NCBI GenBank assembly: GCA_934526125.1
Contig: CAKSZU010000014.1
Span: 1 to 35,878, forward strand
Direction of reading: 5' to 3'
Length of the DNA stretch: 35,878 nt
Source of the DNA: an uncultured Faecalibacterium sp.
Lineage (GTDB): Bacteria > Bacillota > Clostridia > Oscillospirales > Ruminococcaceae
Below are positions 19,201 through 26,911 of the stretch, in pieces. The first letter of the stretch is position 1, and each line of letters starts with the position of its first letter. A model generated the notes under the pieces. The model did no database searches. It saw only the letters and a list, made by a program, of their open reading frames with translations, and was not told the DNA's origin. Position numbers and translations under genes: made by a program.

Positions 19201-19426
19201 TCTGTGCTCCGGCCTGATGGGCATCGTCCTCAGCCGGCTGCTGCTCATTCCCGGGAATATGCTGATCCAGAAGATCTCCGACGGCACCGACGTGGTGGCC
19301 CGTCTGCCCTGGAGTTCTGCTCTGGTGCTGATCGTTCTGGCCACCATCCTGACCATGCTGGGCGGCTTCATCCCCGCGAAGAACGCTTCCCGCTCCGACC
19401 CGGTCAAGGCCCTGCGGTCCGAATAA
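16211..19426 (+). CDS. ABC transporter, fused ATPase and FtsX/MacB-type permease with long ectodomain
   Basis: A 1,071-residue fused transporter. The N-terminal ATPase (1-225) has Walker A GPSGSGKT (38-45), Q-loop FVFQSYNL, signature MSGGQ (142-146), Walker B ILLADEPTGALD (162-173) and the switch His in VMVTHNPE. It belongs to the MacB/LolD group. A first membrane helix lies at about 266-288 and three more at about 939-962, 994-1013 and 1035-1053, the last three forming an FtsX-type domain ending in SRSDPVKALRSE. Between them is an outside domain of about 640 residues, much larger than in MacB, with acidic DLSG/DLDMS-type segments (about 620-690) and a methionine/glutamine-rich amphipathic helical stretch (about 755-835). 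Such proteins move or pull on peptides, antibiotics or envelope parts rather than classical solutes. Start chosen at ATG 16211 with GGAAAGG upstream. It diverges from the Spo0A-like regulator. Confidence 0.85.
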   Translation: MLQLKKIHKEYRTGDLVQTALNQVSLNLRDNEFVAILGPSGSGKTTLLNIIGGLDRYDSGDLIINGISTKKYSDRDWDSYRNHTIGFVFQSYNLIPHQTVLSNVELALTISGISGAERKRRATEALQQVGLGNQLHKHPTEMSGGQMQRVAIARALVNNPDILLADEPTGALDSETSIQVMELLKEVAKDRLVVMVTHNPELAQQYATRIVNLKDGVILSDTDPFEPDAALTVPPVHKNMGHSSMSWLTSLSLSFNNLWTKKARTLLTAFAGSIGIIGIALIISLSTGVNQYIDDMERETLSEYPLQILSSGMDLSSLLSAGPAEKSAASADLGEGMVPVRHLITQMVSGITSNDLKSLKAYLDSDECTIGDNVSSVEYSYNVQPQIYREDEDGSIRQVNPDSSLSSLGISSTSSTNSIMSSMMNTSVFYQLPSSDSLYNSQYDVKAGRWPEKYNECVAVLGADGSITDYALYALGLRDNAELDKMIQQFAQNQNVDVPDDFKTYQYSDFLGREFRLVNATDRYQYDEANGVWVDKSDDTAFMKDLVASGEALTIVGVVQPKEDASASMLSSGIAYPASLTRHVMDTAADSELVQKQLADPQTNVLTGEPFGAEDAAAVDLASLFSIDTDQLKSAFQFDTSKLNFDLSGAFDLNDGSVDFSSLIDPDSFQLDLSGLQEPDIDLDMSALTDVFENMNVSIPADKVQELAKKVMTGYKNYIIGNGILGLDKIGFDKYLESDQFKQLMSDAMGDLVDTSAIQEQLSDAMQQVMGSVMSSYSDQIASTLQQQLGSSLEQAMTQAMGQVMGEMSQNLQDKMTQSFASLGSQMESALKIDASAFQKAIRFNMTEDDLKDLMKTSMLSTSATYDSSLQSFGYASLDDPSQIQIYPLDFEQKAEVIRILDSYNDSVTAKGEDDKVIQYTDVVGTLMTSVTKIINMISNMLVAFVSISLVVSSIMIGIITYISVLERRKEIGILRAIGASKRNISEVFNAETFIIGLCSGLMGIVLSRLLLIPGNMLIQKISDGTDVVARLPWSSALVLIVLATILTMLGGFIPAKNASRSDPVKALRSE

Positions 19427-19460
19427 GACCGCCGCCCCTCTCCGGAAACAGAATACAGAA

Positions 19461-19535
19461 AAAGGCCGCTGCGGCCCTCACCTCCCTGCCCTGTGCAGGA
19501 AACGGAAGAGGCTGCAGCGGCCCTTTTGTTTTTGA
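19461..19535. terminator. Bidirectional terminator between ABC transporter and HD-domain gene
   Basis: GGCCGCTGC (19464-19472) pairs with GCAGCGGCC (19513-19521), flanked by AAAAA on the left and CTTTTGTTTTT on the right, so it ends both the plus-strand transporter and the minus-strand HD gene. The 40-base loop contains a CCTGC/GCAGG pairing. Confidence 0.8.
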
Positions 19536-19546
19536 AATAATCAGCT

Positions 19547-20071
19547 TTACCACTCAGCATCTTCGCCGTCGGTGTCCACCGAAGCGGTCACCCGGGTGCG
19601 GCGGAACATGCTTTCCACCACGGCGCAATACTTGTCGGCCAGACAGACGATGACCGCCTCCCGGCAGGCCGGGACATGGCGGAAGGTCAGCGGCCACATG
19701 TGGCTGGCGATGATGTTCTGCTCCTTCTTGGTGATCTGGAAATACCGCTCGGCGTTTACACAGGCCGACCCCGGATGGGAGAAGCCGTGCATCTCGAACA
19801 GGCGGCGCAGACCGTGGAAGGTGCCCTTCTTGTGCCAGTCGTAGAGGTAGAAATCGTGGAGGAACGCTCCCACGGCCAGGGCGGTCTCGTCCGCTCCCAG
19901 ATGGAACCGGTGATTCATCCAGAAGCTCACGGCCACCACGTTCCTGCAATGCTGGTAAGTGGTCACATCGCCGTGCTGGATGAACTCCCGCATCTCCTGC
20001 ACCTTGGGGTGGTTATCGTATTGTTTCAGAATTGCATCGAGCCGTTCCCGTTCGATCTGAGAAAGCTGCAT
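19547..20071 (-). CDS. HD-domain protein, putative phosphohydrolase
   Basis: A 174-residue cytosolic protein of the HD superfamily. The metal-binding His residues are visible as H41 (TYQHCRNV) and the HD pair H72-D73 (VGAFLHDFYLYDWH), with a later histidine (SHMWPL) and Asp (LADKY) in the expected order. Many such short HD proteins hydrolyse nucleotides or nucleotide second messengers, but the substrate of this one cannot be inferred. It is second in a two-gene minus-strand unit, 37 bases after the 143-residue protein, with its own AAAGGGA ribosome binding site. The C-terminal tail (TDGEDAEW) is acidic. Confidence 0.8.
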   Translation of the reverse strand: MQLSQIERERLDAILKQYDNHPKVQEMREFIQHGDVTTYQHCRNVVAVSFWMNHRFHLGADETALAVGAFLHDFYLYDWHKKGTFHGLRRLFEMHGFSHPGSACVNAERYFQITKKEQNIIASHMWPLTFRHVPACREAVIVCLADKYCAVVESMFRRTRVTASVDTDGEDAEW

Positions 20072-20108
20072 GGAAAAGTCCCTTTCTTTTTTCCCTGAAA
20101 GCGATGGT

Positions 20109-20540
20109 TCAGCTGCGGAGCTGGACCGGGTTGGAATTGCCGAAGTTCTCGGCGTCCGAGGGGTTCTCGCGGGCCAGGCTCAGATCCACCAGATACTGTT
20201 TGCCGTCCCCCAATGCCTCCAGCTGCGCCAGCTTGGCCTGCGCAGAGGCAAGATCCGGATACCACTGGATGAGGAAGAAATTTTCCTCCTCCACGCCGTA
20301 GTACAGCCACTGACCGTCCGCCCGGAGCAGATCATCCAGATGATCCACCTCGTCCCCGTCGGTCAGGCCCAGACCCTCTTCTGCATAGATATTTTCCGGC
20401 TCGACCTGAAGCACCTCAATGACCTGAATGGCGCTCTGCAGGTATTCGTCCTGTGAGATGCTCTTGTCCGAGCGCTCCCACCCGGTCAGGAATGCCTGCA
20501 TCAGCAGGTTCCGGACCGAGATCTCCGGCTTGGTTGCCAT
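20109..20540 (-). CDS. Uncharacterised acidic protein
   Basis: A 143-residue soluble protein that I do not recognise. It is acidic, with no signal peptide, membrane segment or cysteine. The N-terminal 50 residues look helical (VRNLLMQAFLTGWERSDK, then an acidic helix), and the middle has aromatic residues (GQWLYYGVEEENFFLIQWYP) followed by an alanine/leucine-rich helix. It has a near-consensus promoter and a GAGGGA ribosome binding site, and is followed after 37 bases by the HD-domain gene, which suggests a shared task. The coding bias matches the neighbours, so I take it as real. Confidence 0.7.
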   Translation of the reverse strand: MATKPEISVRNLLMQAFLTGWERSDKSISQDEYLQSAIQVIEVLQVEPENIYAEEGLGLTDGDEVDHLDDLLRADGQWLYYGVEEENFFLIQWYPDLASAQAKLAQLEALGDGKQYLVDLSLARENPSDAENFGNSNPVQLRS

Positions 20541-20578
20541 AACGCATTTCCCTCTTCCCTCGTTTGTTTTCGCTGACC

Positions 20579-20607
20579 AGTATACGCTATAATTTGTTGC
20601 AGGTCAA
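20579..20607 (-). promoter_or_regulatory. Sigma-A promoter of the unknown/HD-domain operon
   Basis: On the minus strand TTGACC (20602-20607), 17 bases, TATACT (20579-20584): 10 of 12 consensus positions, about 38 bases before the start codon. Confidence 0.88.
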
Positions 20608-20720
20608 CTATTTTTTGATGAAATTTTTGTAGCCATGCACAAAATCCATTTTATTCCAGCCCTCATTCTGCCCGCTGTCCCGCCGGGGCAGAAGCATTTC
20701 TGAACTTTTTATGAAAGGGC

Positions 20721-20749
20721 TTGATTTTTGCAGGAAAGCGGTGTATATT
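20721..20749 (+). promoter_or_regulatory. Sigma-A promoter of htpG
   Basis: TTGATT (20721-20726), 17 bases, TATATT (20744-20749). The last two bases of the -10 box are the first bases of the CIRCE element, so repressor binding would block RNA polymerase directly. Confidence 0.88.
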
Positions 20750-20774
20750 AGCACTCGAAAGATATGAGTGCTAA
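20748..20774 (+). promoter_or_regulatory. CIRCE operator (HrcA binding site)
   Basis: TTAGCACTC (20748-20756), 9 bases, GAGTGCTAA (20766-20774): an exact match to the CIRCE consensus. HrcA represses class I heat-shock genes (groESL, dnaK operon) through this site. Here it controls htpG. Confidence 0.97.
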
Positions 20775-20827
20775 GTCATTTTCGGATGGCTTTGGCGCTG
20801 AATCCAGATAAAAGAGGTTTTTGTATT

Positions 20828-22756
20828 ATGGCGAAGAAAGAATTTCAGGCAGAAAGCAAAAAGCTGATGGACATGATGATCAACTCCATCTACACCAACA
20901 AGGAGATTTTCCTGCGGGAGCTGATCTCCAACGCTTCGGACGCCATCGACAAGCTTTATTATAAGAGCCTGACCGACACCTCCGTCGGCATGAACAAAGG
21001 CGATTTCCGCATCCTGATCACCCGCGACAAGGACAACCGTCTGCTGACTCTGTCGGATAACGGCATCGGCATGAACAAGGATGAGCTGGAGCAGAACCTG
21101 GGCACCATCGCCCACTCCGGCTCGCTGGATTTCAAGAAGGACAACAAGGACGAGAACATCGACATCATCGGCCAGTTTGGCGTGGGCTTCTACTCCGCCT
21201 TCATGGTAGCTGACAAGGTCACCGTCATCTCCAGGGCCTACGGCTCCGACGAGGCCTGGCAGTGGGAGTCCAGCGGTGCTGACGGCTACGAGCTGACCCC
21301 CGCCGAGAAGGACACCGTGGGTACCGACATCATCCTGCACATCAAGGAGAGTACCGATACCGACAACTACGAGAACTTCCTGGACGAGTACGGCATCGTG
21401 GCCATCGTCAAGAAGTACAGCGACTATGTGCGCTATCCCATCCAGATGGAACGGGAGAAGAGCCGTCAGAAGCCCGAACCCGACCCCAAGCCCGCGGACT
21501 ACAAGCCCGAGTGGGAGACCTACACCGAGCTGGAGACCCTGAACAGCATGGTACCCATCTGGAAGAAGCAGAAGAGCGAGGTCACCGACGAAGAGTACGC
21601 TACTTTCTACAAGGACAAGTTCAACGATTACTCCGACCCCGCCCGGGTCATCGTGAGCCGCACCGAGGGCACCGCCAACTACAACGCCCTGCTCTTCGTG
21701 CCCAGCCACCGTCCCTACGACTTCTACACCAAGGACTACGAGAAGGGTCTGGCCCTGTATGCTTCCGGTGTGCTGATCATGGAGAAGTGCGCCGACCTGC
21801 TGCCCGACTACTTCAGCTTCGTCAAGGGCATCGTGGACAGCCAGGACCTGAGCCTGAACATCAGCCGTGAGATGCTGCAGAAGGACAACCAGCTCAAGCT
21901 GATCCACAACGCACTGGAGAAGAAGATCAAGAACGAACTCCACGCCATGCTGACCAACGACCGCGAGAAGTACGAGGAGTTCTGGAAGGAGTTCGGCCGT
22001 CAGATCAAGTTCGGCGCCTACTCCGACTACGGCATGCATGCCGAGCTGCTGCGGGATCTGCTGCTGTTCTGGTCCGCCAAGGAGCAGAAGATGGTCACCC
22101 TGCAGGAGTATGTGGACAAGATGCCCGCCGAGCAGAAGTACATCTACTTCGCCGCCGGTGACTCCTCCGACCGTCTGGCCAAGCTGCCCTCCACCGAGCT
22201 GGTGCTGGGCAAGGGCTACGACGTCCTGCTGCTGACCGAGGACGTGGACGAGTTCTGCCTGCAGATCCTGCGCACCTATCCCCGCAAGGATGCCGAGGGC
22301 AAGGACGGCACCGTGGAGTTCAAGAACGTCAACAGCGGCGACCTGGGCCTTGAGACTGAGGACGAGAAGAAGGCCGCCGAGGACGCCACCGCCGAGAACA
22401 AGGCACTGTTCGATGCCATGAAGGATGCTCTGGACGGCAAGGTGAAGGAAGTCAAGGTCTCCACCCGCCTGAAGGATCACCCCGTCTGCCTGTCCTCCGA
22501 CGGCCCCCTGTCCATTGAGATGGAGAAGGTGCTGTCCAAGCAGCCCGGCAGCGAGGGCGTCAAGAGCGACAAGGTGCTGGAGCTGAATATCAACCACCCC
22601 GTGTTCGCCGTGCTGAAAGCCGCACAGGAAGCCGGGGATGCCGATAAGGTCAAGAAGTACAGCGACCTGCTCTATGCACAGGCACAGCTGATCGAGGGCC
22701 TGCCCGTGGATGACCCCGCCGCCTACGCTGAGGCCGTGTGCAGCCTGATGAAGTAA
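20828..22756 (+). CDS. htpG: Molecular chaperone HtpG (Hsp90)
   Basis: A 642-residue cytosolic ATP-dependent chaperone. The GHKL ATP pocket is intact: ELISNASDAIDKL (N-box), LSDNGIGMNKDEL, then IDIIGQFGVGFYSAFMVADKV and GTDIILHIKE. The middle domain contains SLNISREMLQ with the catalytic arginine, and the C-terminal dimerisation domain is complete. Length is usual for bacterial HtpG. I start at ATG 20828 because AGAGGT precedes it and the protein then begins AKKEFQAESKKLMDMMI as the family does; frames reaching 20768 would run through the leader. Transcription is from a promoter overlapped by CIRCE, so HrcA should repress it and heat should induce it. It is a single-gene unit closed by a terminator. 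Confidence 0.97.
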   Translation: MAKKEFQAESKKLMDMMINSIYTNKEIFLRELISNASDAIDKLYYKSLTDTSVGMNKGDFRILITRDKDNRLLTLSDNGIGMNKDELEQNLGTIAHSGSLDFKKDNKDENIDIIGQFGVGFYSAFMVADKVTVISRAYGSDEAWQWESSGADGYELTPAEKDTVGTDIILHIKESTDTDNYENFLDEYGIVAIVKKYSDYVRYPIQMEREKSRQKPEPDPKPADYKPEWETYTELETLNSMVPIWKKQKSEVTDEEYATFYKDKFNDYSDPARVIVSRTEGTANYNALLFVPSHRPYDFYTKDYEKGLALYASGVLIMEKCADLLPDYFSFVKGIVDSQDLSLNISREMLQKDNQLKLIHNALEKKIKNELHAMLTNDREKYEEFWKEFGRQIKFGAYSDYGMHAELLRDLLLFWSAKEQKMVTLQEYVDKMPAEQKYIYFAAGDSSDRLAKLPSTELVLGKGYDVLLLTEDVDEFCLQILRTYPRKDAEGKDGTVEFKNVNSGDLGLETEDEKKAAEDATAENKALFDAMKDALDGKVKEVKVSTRLKDHPVCLSSDGPLSIEMEKVLSKQPGSEGVKSDKVLELNINHPVFAVLKAAQEAGDADKVKKYSDLLYAQAQLIEGLPVDDPAAYAEAVCSLMK

Positions 22757-22787
22757 ATTTCTTTCCCGCATCTGATAAATTACCCCC

Positions 22788-22816
22788 TTAACAAAAGGGC
22801 CGTGCTCCGCTATAAT
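22788..22816 (+). promoter_or_regulatory. Promoter embedded in the htpG terminator, for the XpaC-like gene
   Basis: TTAACA (22788-22793), 17 bases, TATAAT (22811-22816): 11 of 12 consensus positions. A start at about 22823 would fall in the right arm of the terminator, so its own RNA lacks the left arm and cannot be stopped there. AGGAGG and the ATG at 22859 follow at a suitable distance. Confidence 0.75.
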
Positions 22817-22840
22817 AAAGTGGAACACGGCTTTTTTGTT
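22797..22840 (+). terminator. Rho-independent terminator of htpG
   Basis: GCCGTGCTCC (22799-22808) pairs with GGAACACGGC (22822-22831) apart from one C/A mismatch, followed by TTTTTTGTTTT. The loop contains the TATAAT box of the next promoter. Confidence 0.9.
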
Positions 22841-22858
22841 TTAGGAGGATTCTGCCCC

Positions 22859-23974
22859 ATGGAGCCCAGACGCAGCAAACATTTTCTTGCCCACATTCCC
22901 ACCATTGCCCTGCTGGTAGTATTCGCCATGTCAGCACCGCTTGGCGTTCTGTTTTTCATCCTGCGTGCCATTGACCGGGATGCCGAAAAAAAGGAGCAGG
23001 AGAACGCGGAATATTCCAGCGATTTCCGCCCCCAGGACACCGGTGCCGGTCAGCCGGCCCGGGACACTGAGCCGGTCTACGGCCACGATGTGCCCACCGC
23101 CGAGCAGCAGAACGCCAAAAAGTGGCACAAGACCCTGACCAGCCTCTGCACGGTGTTCGGCGGCATCTTTCTGGTGGTGGGCCTTGCAGGCCTTGCCGAT
23201 ATCATTGACATGTGGGGCTACTGGTTCGACTGGGGCGAGTTTCTGACCGCACTGGCCCAGACCATTGGCGGCGGCGCTGCGCTGGCCATGGGCCTGCGGA
23301 TGAAGCAGGCCCGCAAGCTGGAGCGCAAGCTCGACAAGATCGTCGGCGACCGGGACAACATCGCGCTGGGCGAGTTGTTCGCGGCGGTCGGCATCGACGC
23401 GGTCCGAGGCCGCGCTGCGGTGGAACACGCCATCGACCACGGCTATTTCGGGGCCGATGCCTACATTGACTACCGCACCGACACCCTTGTCGTGCGCGGG
23501 GCCGCACCCCAGCCGCCCAAGGCCCCGCAGCCGGAGCCGGAAGCGGAACCGGAAGACCTGTACGCCTCCCTTCAGCAGCAGCTGCGCCGCGCCAACGATG
23601 CCATCCCCGACCCGGTGATGACGGCCAAGATCTCCCGGCTGGAAGAACTCAGTGCCCGCATCTTTGCTCTGGCCAAGAAAGACCCGGATAAAAAAGCCCA
23701 GCTGCAAAAGTTCATGGATTACTACCTGCCCACCGTGCTGAAGCTGCTGAATACCTACGCCCAGCTTTCGGCACAGGATGTGCAGGGCGAAAACATCACC
23801 GACGCCAGACAGAGCATCGAGCGCTCGATGGACCTGCTCATCACCGCCTTTGAAAACCAGCTGGACAAGCTGTTTGCCTCCGATGCGCTGGATGTTTCCA
23901 CCGACATTGCCGCGCTGGAAGGGATGCTGAACCTCGACGGGCTCACCGGCGGCGATTTCGCGCCCCGGAGCTGA
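22859..23974 (+). CDS. XpaC-like membrane protein (5-bromo-4-chloroindolyl phosphate hydrolysis family)
   Basis: A 371-residue membrane protein. Helices are visible at about 13-36, 93-113 and 126-147, with an acidic, proline-containing loop between the first two. The C-terminal 140 residues (from about 232) carry the pattern typical of the XpaC family: KISRLEELSARIF, then KKAQLQKFMDYYLPTVLKLL and DISTDI-like VSTDIAALEGML. The family name comes from a colour test and says little about function; in Bacillus and Clostridia xpaC is often next to telA, a tellurite-resistance-like gene, which is absent here. The stretch at 195-225 is rich in Pro, Ala and Glu and looks disordered. Start chosen at ATG 22859 with AGGAGG 10 bases upstream. 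No clear terminator precedes the gal promoter. Confidence 0.8.
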   Translation: MEPRRSKHFLAHIPTIALLVVFAMSAPLGVLFFILRAIDRDAEKKEQENAEYSSDFRPQDTGAGQPARDTEPVYGHDVPTAEQQNAKKWHKTLTSLCTVFGGIFLVVGLAGLADIIDMWGYWFDWGEFLTALAQTIGGGAALAMGLRMKQARKLERKLDKIVGDRDNIALGELFAAVGIDAVRGRAAVEHAIDHGYFGADAYIDYRTDTLVVRGAAPQPPKAPQPEPEAEPEDLYASLQQQLRRANDAIPDPVMTAKISRLEELSARIFALAKKDPDKKAQLQKFMDYYLPTVLKLLNTYAQLSAQDVQGENITDARQSIERSMDLLITAFENQLDKLFASDALDVSTDIAALEGMLNLDGLTGGDFAPRS

Positions 23975-23988
23975 CCGCCGGAACTGCG

Positions 23989-24017
23989 TTGACCTTTCAT
24001 CCAGACGCAACAATAAT
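23989..24017 (+). promoter_or_regulatory. Possible promoter of the galK-galT-cutC operon
   Basis: TTGACC (23989-23994), 17 bases, AATAAT (24012-24017). A second candidate -10, TATTAT at 24044-24049, lacks a good -35 box. The leader also holds a short GGGCC/GGCCC hairpin at about 24064-24078. Confidence 0.45.
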
Positions 24018-24113
24018 ACATGGTTTTTTCTTAACAGAACCGATATTATAGAATCAGAAGAACGGGCCCTGGCCCTTTGAAGAATCATTCACCTATACAA
24101 GGAGGAACGCGCC

Positions 24114-25400
24114 ATGATGAAGCCTATTTCTGTCTGGAAGCAGGAGCTGGCGGGCGGCACCCATACCGCCCGGCTGGCCTCCCTCTACTGCTGTTCGCCG
24201 GAGCAGACCGCTGCCCACGCCGCACGCTACGCGGCAGTGCTGGACGGGCTGGAAGCTACCTTTGGTGCCCACACCGAGGCCGGACTGTACAGCGCCCCGG
24301 GCCGCACCGAGATCGGCGGCAACCACACCGACCACCAGCATGGCCGGGTGCTGGCAGGCAGCGTCAACATTGATATGATCGCTGCCGCCGCCCCCAATGC
24401 CCTGAACCAGCTGCGGGTCCAGAGCGAGGGCTACGACCTGTGCGTCATCGACCTTGGCGACCTTGCTGCCCGCAAGGAGGAAGAGAACACCACCATGGCC
24501 CTGCTGCGGGGCGAGTGTGAGGCCTTCAAGGAGCGTGGCGCTGCCCTGTCCGGCCTGGACGTCTACATTTCCTCCAACGTGCCCAAGGGCAGCGGCGTCT
24601 CCTCCTCGGCTGCGTTCGAGGTGCTGATCGGCGTCATCCTCAACGACTGCTTCATGACCGAGAAGGTCTCCCCCATCGCCATCGCCCAGATCGGCCAGTG
24701 GGCAGAGAACGTCTATTTCGGCAAGCCCTGCGGCCTGATGGACCAGATGGCTTCCAGCGTCGGCAACATTATCACCATTGACTTCGCCGACCCGGCCCAC
24801 CCCGATGTGGAGCCTGTGGCGGTCGATTTCTCCAAGGCGGGCCTCGCCCTCTGCATCCTGGATTCCGGTGCGGACCACGCCGACCTGACCGACGAATATG
24901 CCGCCATCCCCAGCGAATGCCGGGCCGTGGCCGCGGTCTGCGGCGGCGAGGTGCTGCGGGATGTCCCCTTTGAGACCTTCATTTCCAAGCTGCCCGAATG
25001 CCGCAAAGCCTGCGGCGACCGGGCCGTCCTCCGGGCGTTCCACATCTACGCCGACAACGAGCGGGTGGCAAAGCAGGTCGCTGCCCTGCGGGCCGGTGAT
25101 TTCCCGGCTTTCCTGCAGCTGGTGGATGCCTCCGGCACCAGCAGCTGGGAGTACCTGCAGAACGTGATCCCCGCCGGATACAAAGAGCATCAGGAAGTGG
25201 CTGTGACCATTGCCGCCGCAAAGCACTTCCTGGCCGGGGAGGGTGCAGTCCGCGTCCACGGCGGCGGTTTTGCCGGCACCGTGCAGGCCTTTGTGCCCCT
25301 GACAAAGCTGGACGCCTTCAAAGCTGAGATGGAGGCCATCCTCGGCGAGGGCCGCTGCCACATCCTCTCCATCCGTCCGGAAGGAGGTGCCGTGCTGTGA
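24114..25400 (+). CDS. galK: Galactokinase
   Basis: A 428-residue GHMP kinase that phosphorylates galactose to galactose-1-phosphate in the Leloir pathway. The substrate motif is APGRTEIGGNHTDH (61-74), where many galactokinases have GEHTDY; the Asn in place of Glu marks a variant subgroup. The ATP-binding GHMP motif is VPKGSGVSSSAA (156-167), the catalytic base is D210 in CGLMDQMAS, and the C-terminal motif is VHGGGFAGTVQAF. Start ATG 24114 has AGGAGG 8 bases upstream. Its TGA overlaps the galT GTG start, so the two enzymes are coupled. No galE or regulator lies in the window. Confidence 0.95.
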   Translation: MMKPISVWKQELAGGTHTARLASLYCCSPEQTAAHAARYAAVLDGLEATFGAHTEAGLYSAPGRTEIGGNHTDHQHGRVLAGSVNIDMIAAAAPNALNQLRVQSEGYDLCVIDLGDLAARKEEENTTMALLRGECEAFKERGAALSGLDVYISSNVPKGSGVSSSAAFEVLIGVILNDCFMTEKVSPIAIAQIGQWAENVYFGKPCGLMDQMASSVGNIITIDFADPAHPDVEPVAVDFSKAGLALCILDSGADHADLTDEYAAIPSECRAVAAVCGGEVLRDVPFETFISKLPECRKACGDRAVLRAFHIYADNERVAKQVAALRAGDFPAFLQLVDASGTSSWEYLQNVIPAGYKEHQEVAVTIAAAKHFLAGEGAVRVHGGGFAGTVQAFVPLTKLDAFKAEMEAILGEGRCHILSIRPEGGAVL

Positions 25401-26896
25401 TCTCCACTGCCATCCAACAGCTCGTCAACTACGGTCTGGACACCGGGCTCATTCTGCCCGATGACGAGATCTACATCCGCAACCAGCTCCTGATGACCCT
25501 GCAGCTGGACAGCTTCACCGAACCGGAGGGTGATGTCTGCTACACCGACCTCGAAGCCATCCTGAAAACGCTGGTGGACGACGCCGTGGCCCGGGGCGTG
25601 TGCGAGGACAACGGCACCGCCCGGGACCTGTTCGACACCAAGCTCATGGGTGTGCTGACCCCCCGGCCCAGCATCGTCCGCGCCAACTTTGAGGAGCGGT
25701 ACGAGAACGAAGGCCCCCAGGCAGCTACCGACTGGTTCTATGAGTTCAGCCAGGATACGGACTACATCCGCCGCTACCGCATCAAGCGGGATCTGAAGTG
25801 GGTGACCAGGACCCCCTACGGCGATCTGGACATCACCATCAACCTGTCCAAGCCGGAAAAGGACCCCAAGGCCATCGCCGCCGCCAAGCTGGCCCCCCAG
25901 AGCGCTTACCCCAAGTGCCAGCTCTGCGTGGAGAACGAGGGCTACGCCGGACGGATGAACCACCCCGCCCGCGAGAACCACCGGATCATCCCGCTGACCA
26001 TCAACAACAGCGCCTGGAACCTGCAGTACAGCCCCTATGTCTACTACAACGAACACTGCATCGTCTTCAACAACCAGCACACCCCCATGAAGATCGAGCG
26101 GGCCACTTTCCGCAAGCTGCTGGATTTCGTGGGGCTGTTCCCCCACTACTTCGTGGGCAGCAACGCCGACCTGCCCATCGTGGGCGGCAGCATCCTGAGC
26201 CACGACCACTTCCAGGGCGGCCACTACGAGTTCGCCATGGCCAAAGCCCCCATCGAGAAGAGCTGGGTCTTCCCCGGCTTTGAGGATGTGGAGGCCGGCA
26301 TCGTCCATTGGCCCATGAGCTGCATCCGCCTGACCAGCGAGAACGACGAGCGTCTGGTGGAGCTGGCCGACAAGATCCTGACCGCATGGCGGGGCTACAC
26401 CGACGAAAGCTGCTTTGTCTTTGCCGAGACTGACGGCGAACCCCACAATACCATCACCCCCATCGCCCGGATGCGGGACGGGAAATATCAGCTGGATCTG
26501 GTGCTGCGCAACAACATCACCACCCCGGAGCATCCGCTGGGCGTCTACCACCCCCACGCAAAGCTCCACCACATCAAGAAAGAGAATATCGGCCTGATCG
26601 AAGTCATGGGTCTGGCTGTTCTGCCCAGCCGCCTGAAGGGCGAGATGGCCGAGCTGGAGACCGCTCTGGTGGACTGCGTTCCCACGGCAGAGTACGGCGA
26701 GAAGATCCAGAAGCACGCCGAGTGGGCCGGAGAGATCCTGGCCCGGCACCCGGAGCTGAACGCCGAAAACGTCCACGGCATCCTGCAGGAAGAGATCGGC
26801 CATGTCTTTGCACAGGTGCTGGAAGATGCCGGTGTCTACAAGCTGGATGAGGCCGGACGGGCCGGTTTCGTCCGCTTCCTGGATTCGGTCCGGTAA
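25397..26896 (+). CDS. galT: UDP-glucose-hexose-1-phosphate uridylyltransferase, Firmicute type
   Basis: A 499-residue enzyme of the Firmicute-specific GalT class, which transfers UMP between UDP-glucose and galactose-1-phosphate. The long N-terminal helical region (1-130) is typical of this class and absent from the E. coli type. A CxxC pair (C174, C177) and the active-site stretch SILSHDHFQGGHYEF with H269, H271 and H276 are present. Start is GTG at 25397, whose last two bases are shared with the galK stop codon; the ribosome binding site AAGGAGG lies in the galK 3' end. It is followed after 15 bases by cutC. Confidence 0.95.
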   Translation: MISTAIQQLVNYGLDTGLILPDDEIYIRNQLLMTLQLDSFTEPEGDVCYTDLEAILKTLVDDAVARGVCEDNGTARDLFDTKLMGVLTPRPSIVRANFEERYENEGPQAATDWFYEFSQDTDYIRRYRIKRDLKWVTRTPYGDLDITINLSKPEKDPKAIAAAKLAPQSAYPKCQLCVENEGYAGRMNHPARENHRIIPLTINNSAWNLQYSPYVYYNEHCIVFNNQHTPMKIERATFRKLLDFVGLFPHYFVGSNADLPIVGGSILSHDHFQGGHYEFAMAKAPIEKSWVFPGFEDVEAGIVHWPMSCIRLTSENDERLVELADKILTAWRGYTDESCFVFAETDGEPHNTITPIARMRDGKYQLDLVLRNNITTPEHPLGVYHPHAKLHHIKKENIGLIEVMGLAVLPSRLKGEMAELETALVDCVPTAEYGEKIQKHAEWAGEILARHPELNAENVHGILQEEIGHVFAQVLEDAGVYKLDEAGRAGFVRFLDSVR

Positions 26897-26911
26897 CGGA
26901 AGAGGGATCTT

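Noticed and set aside
20768..20827. A longer htpG start in the leader
   Set aside because: It would begin inside the CIRCE element; the family N-terminus and ribosome binding site fit the ATG at 20828.
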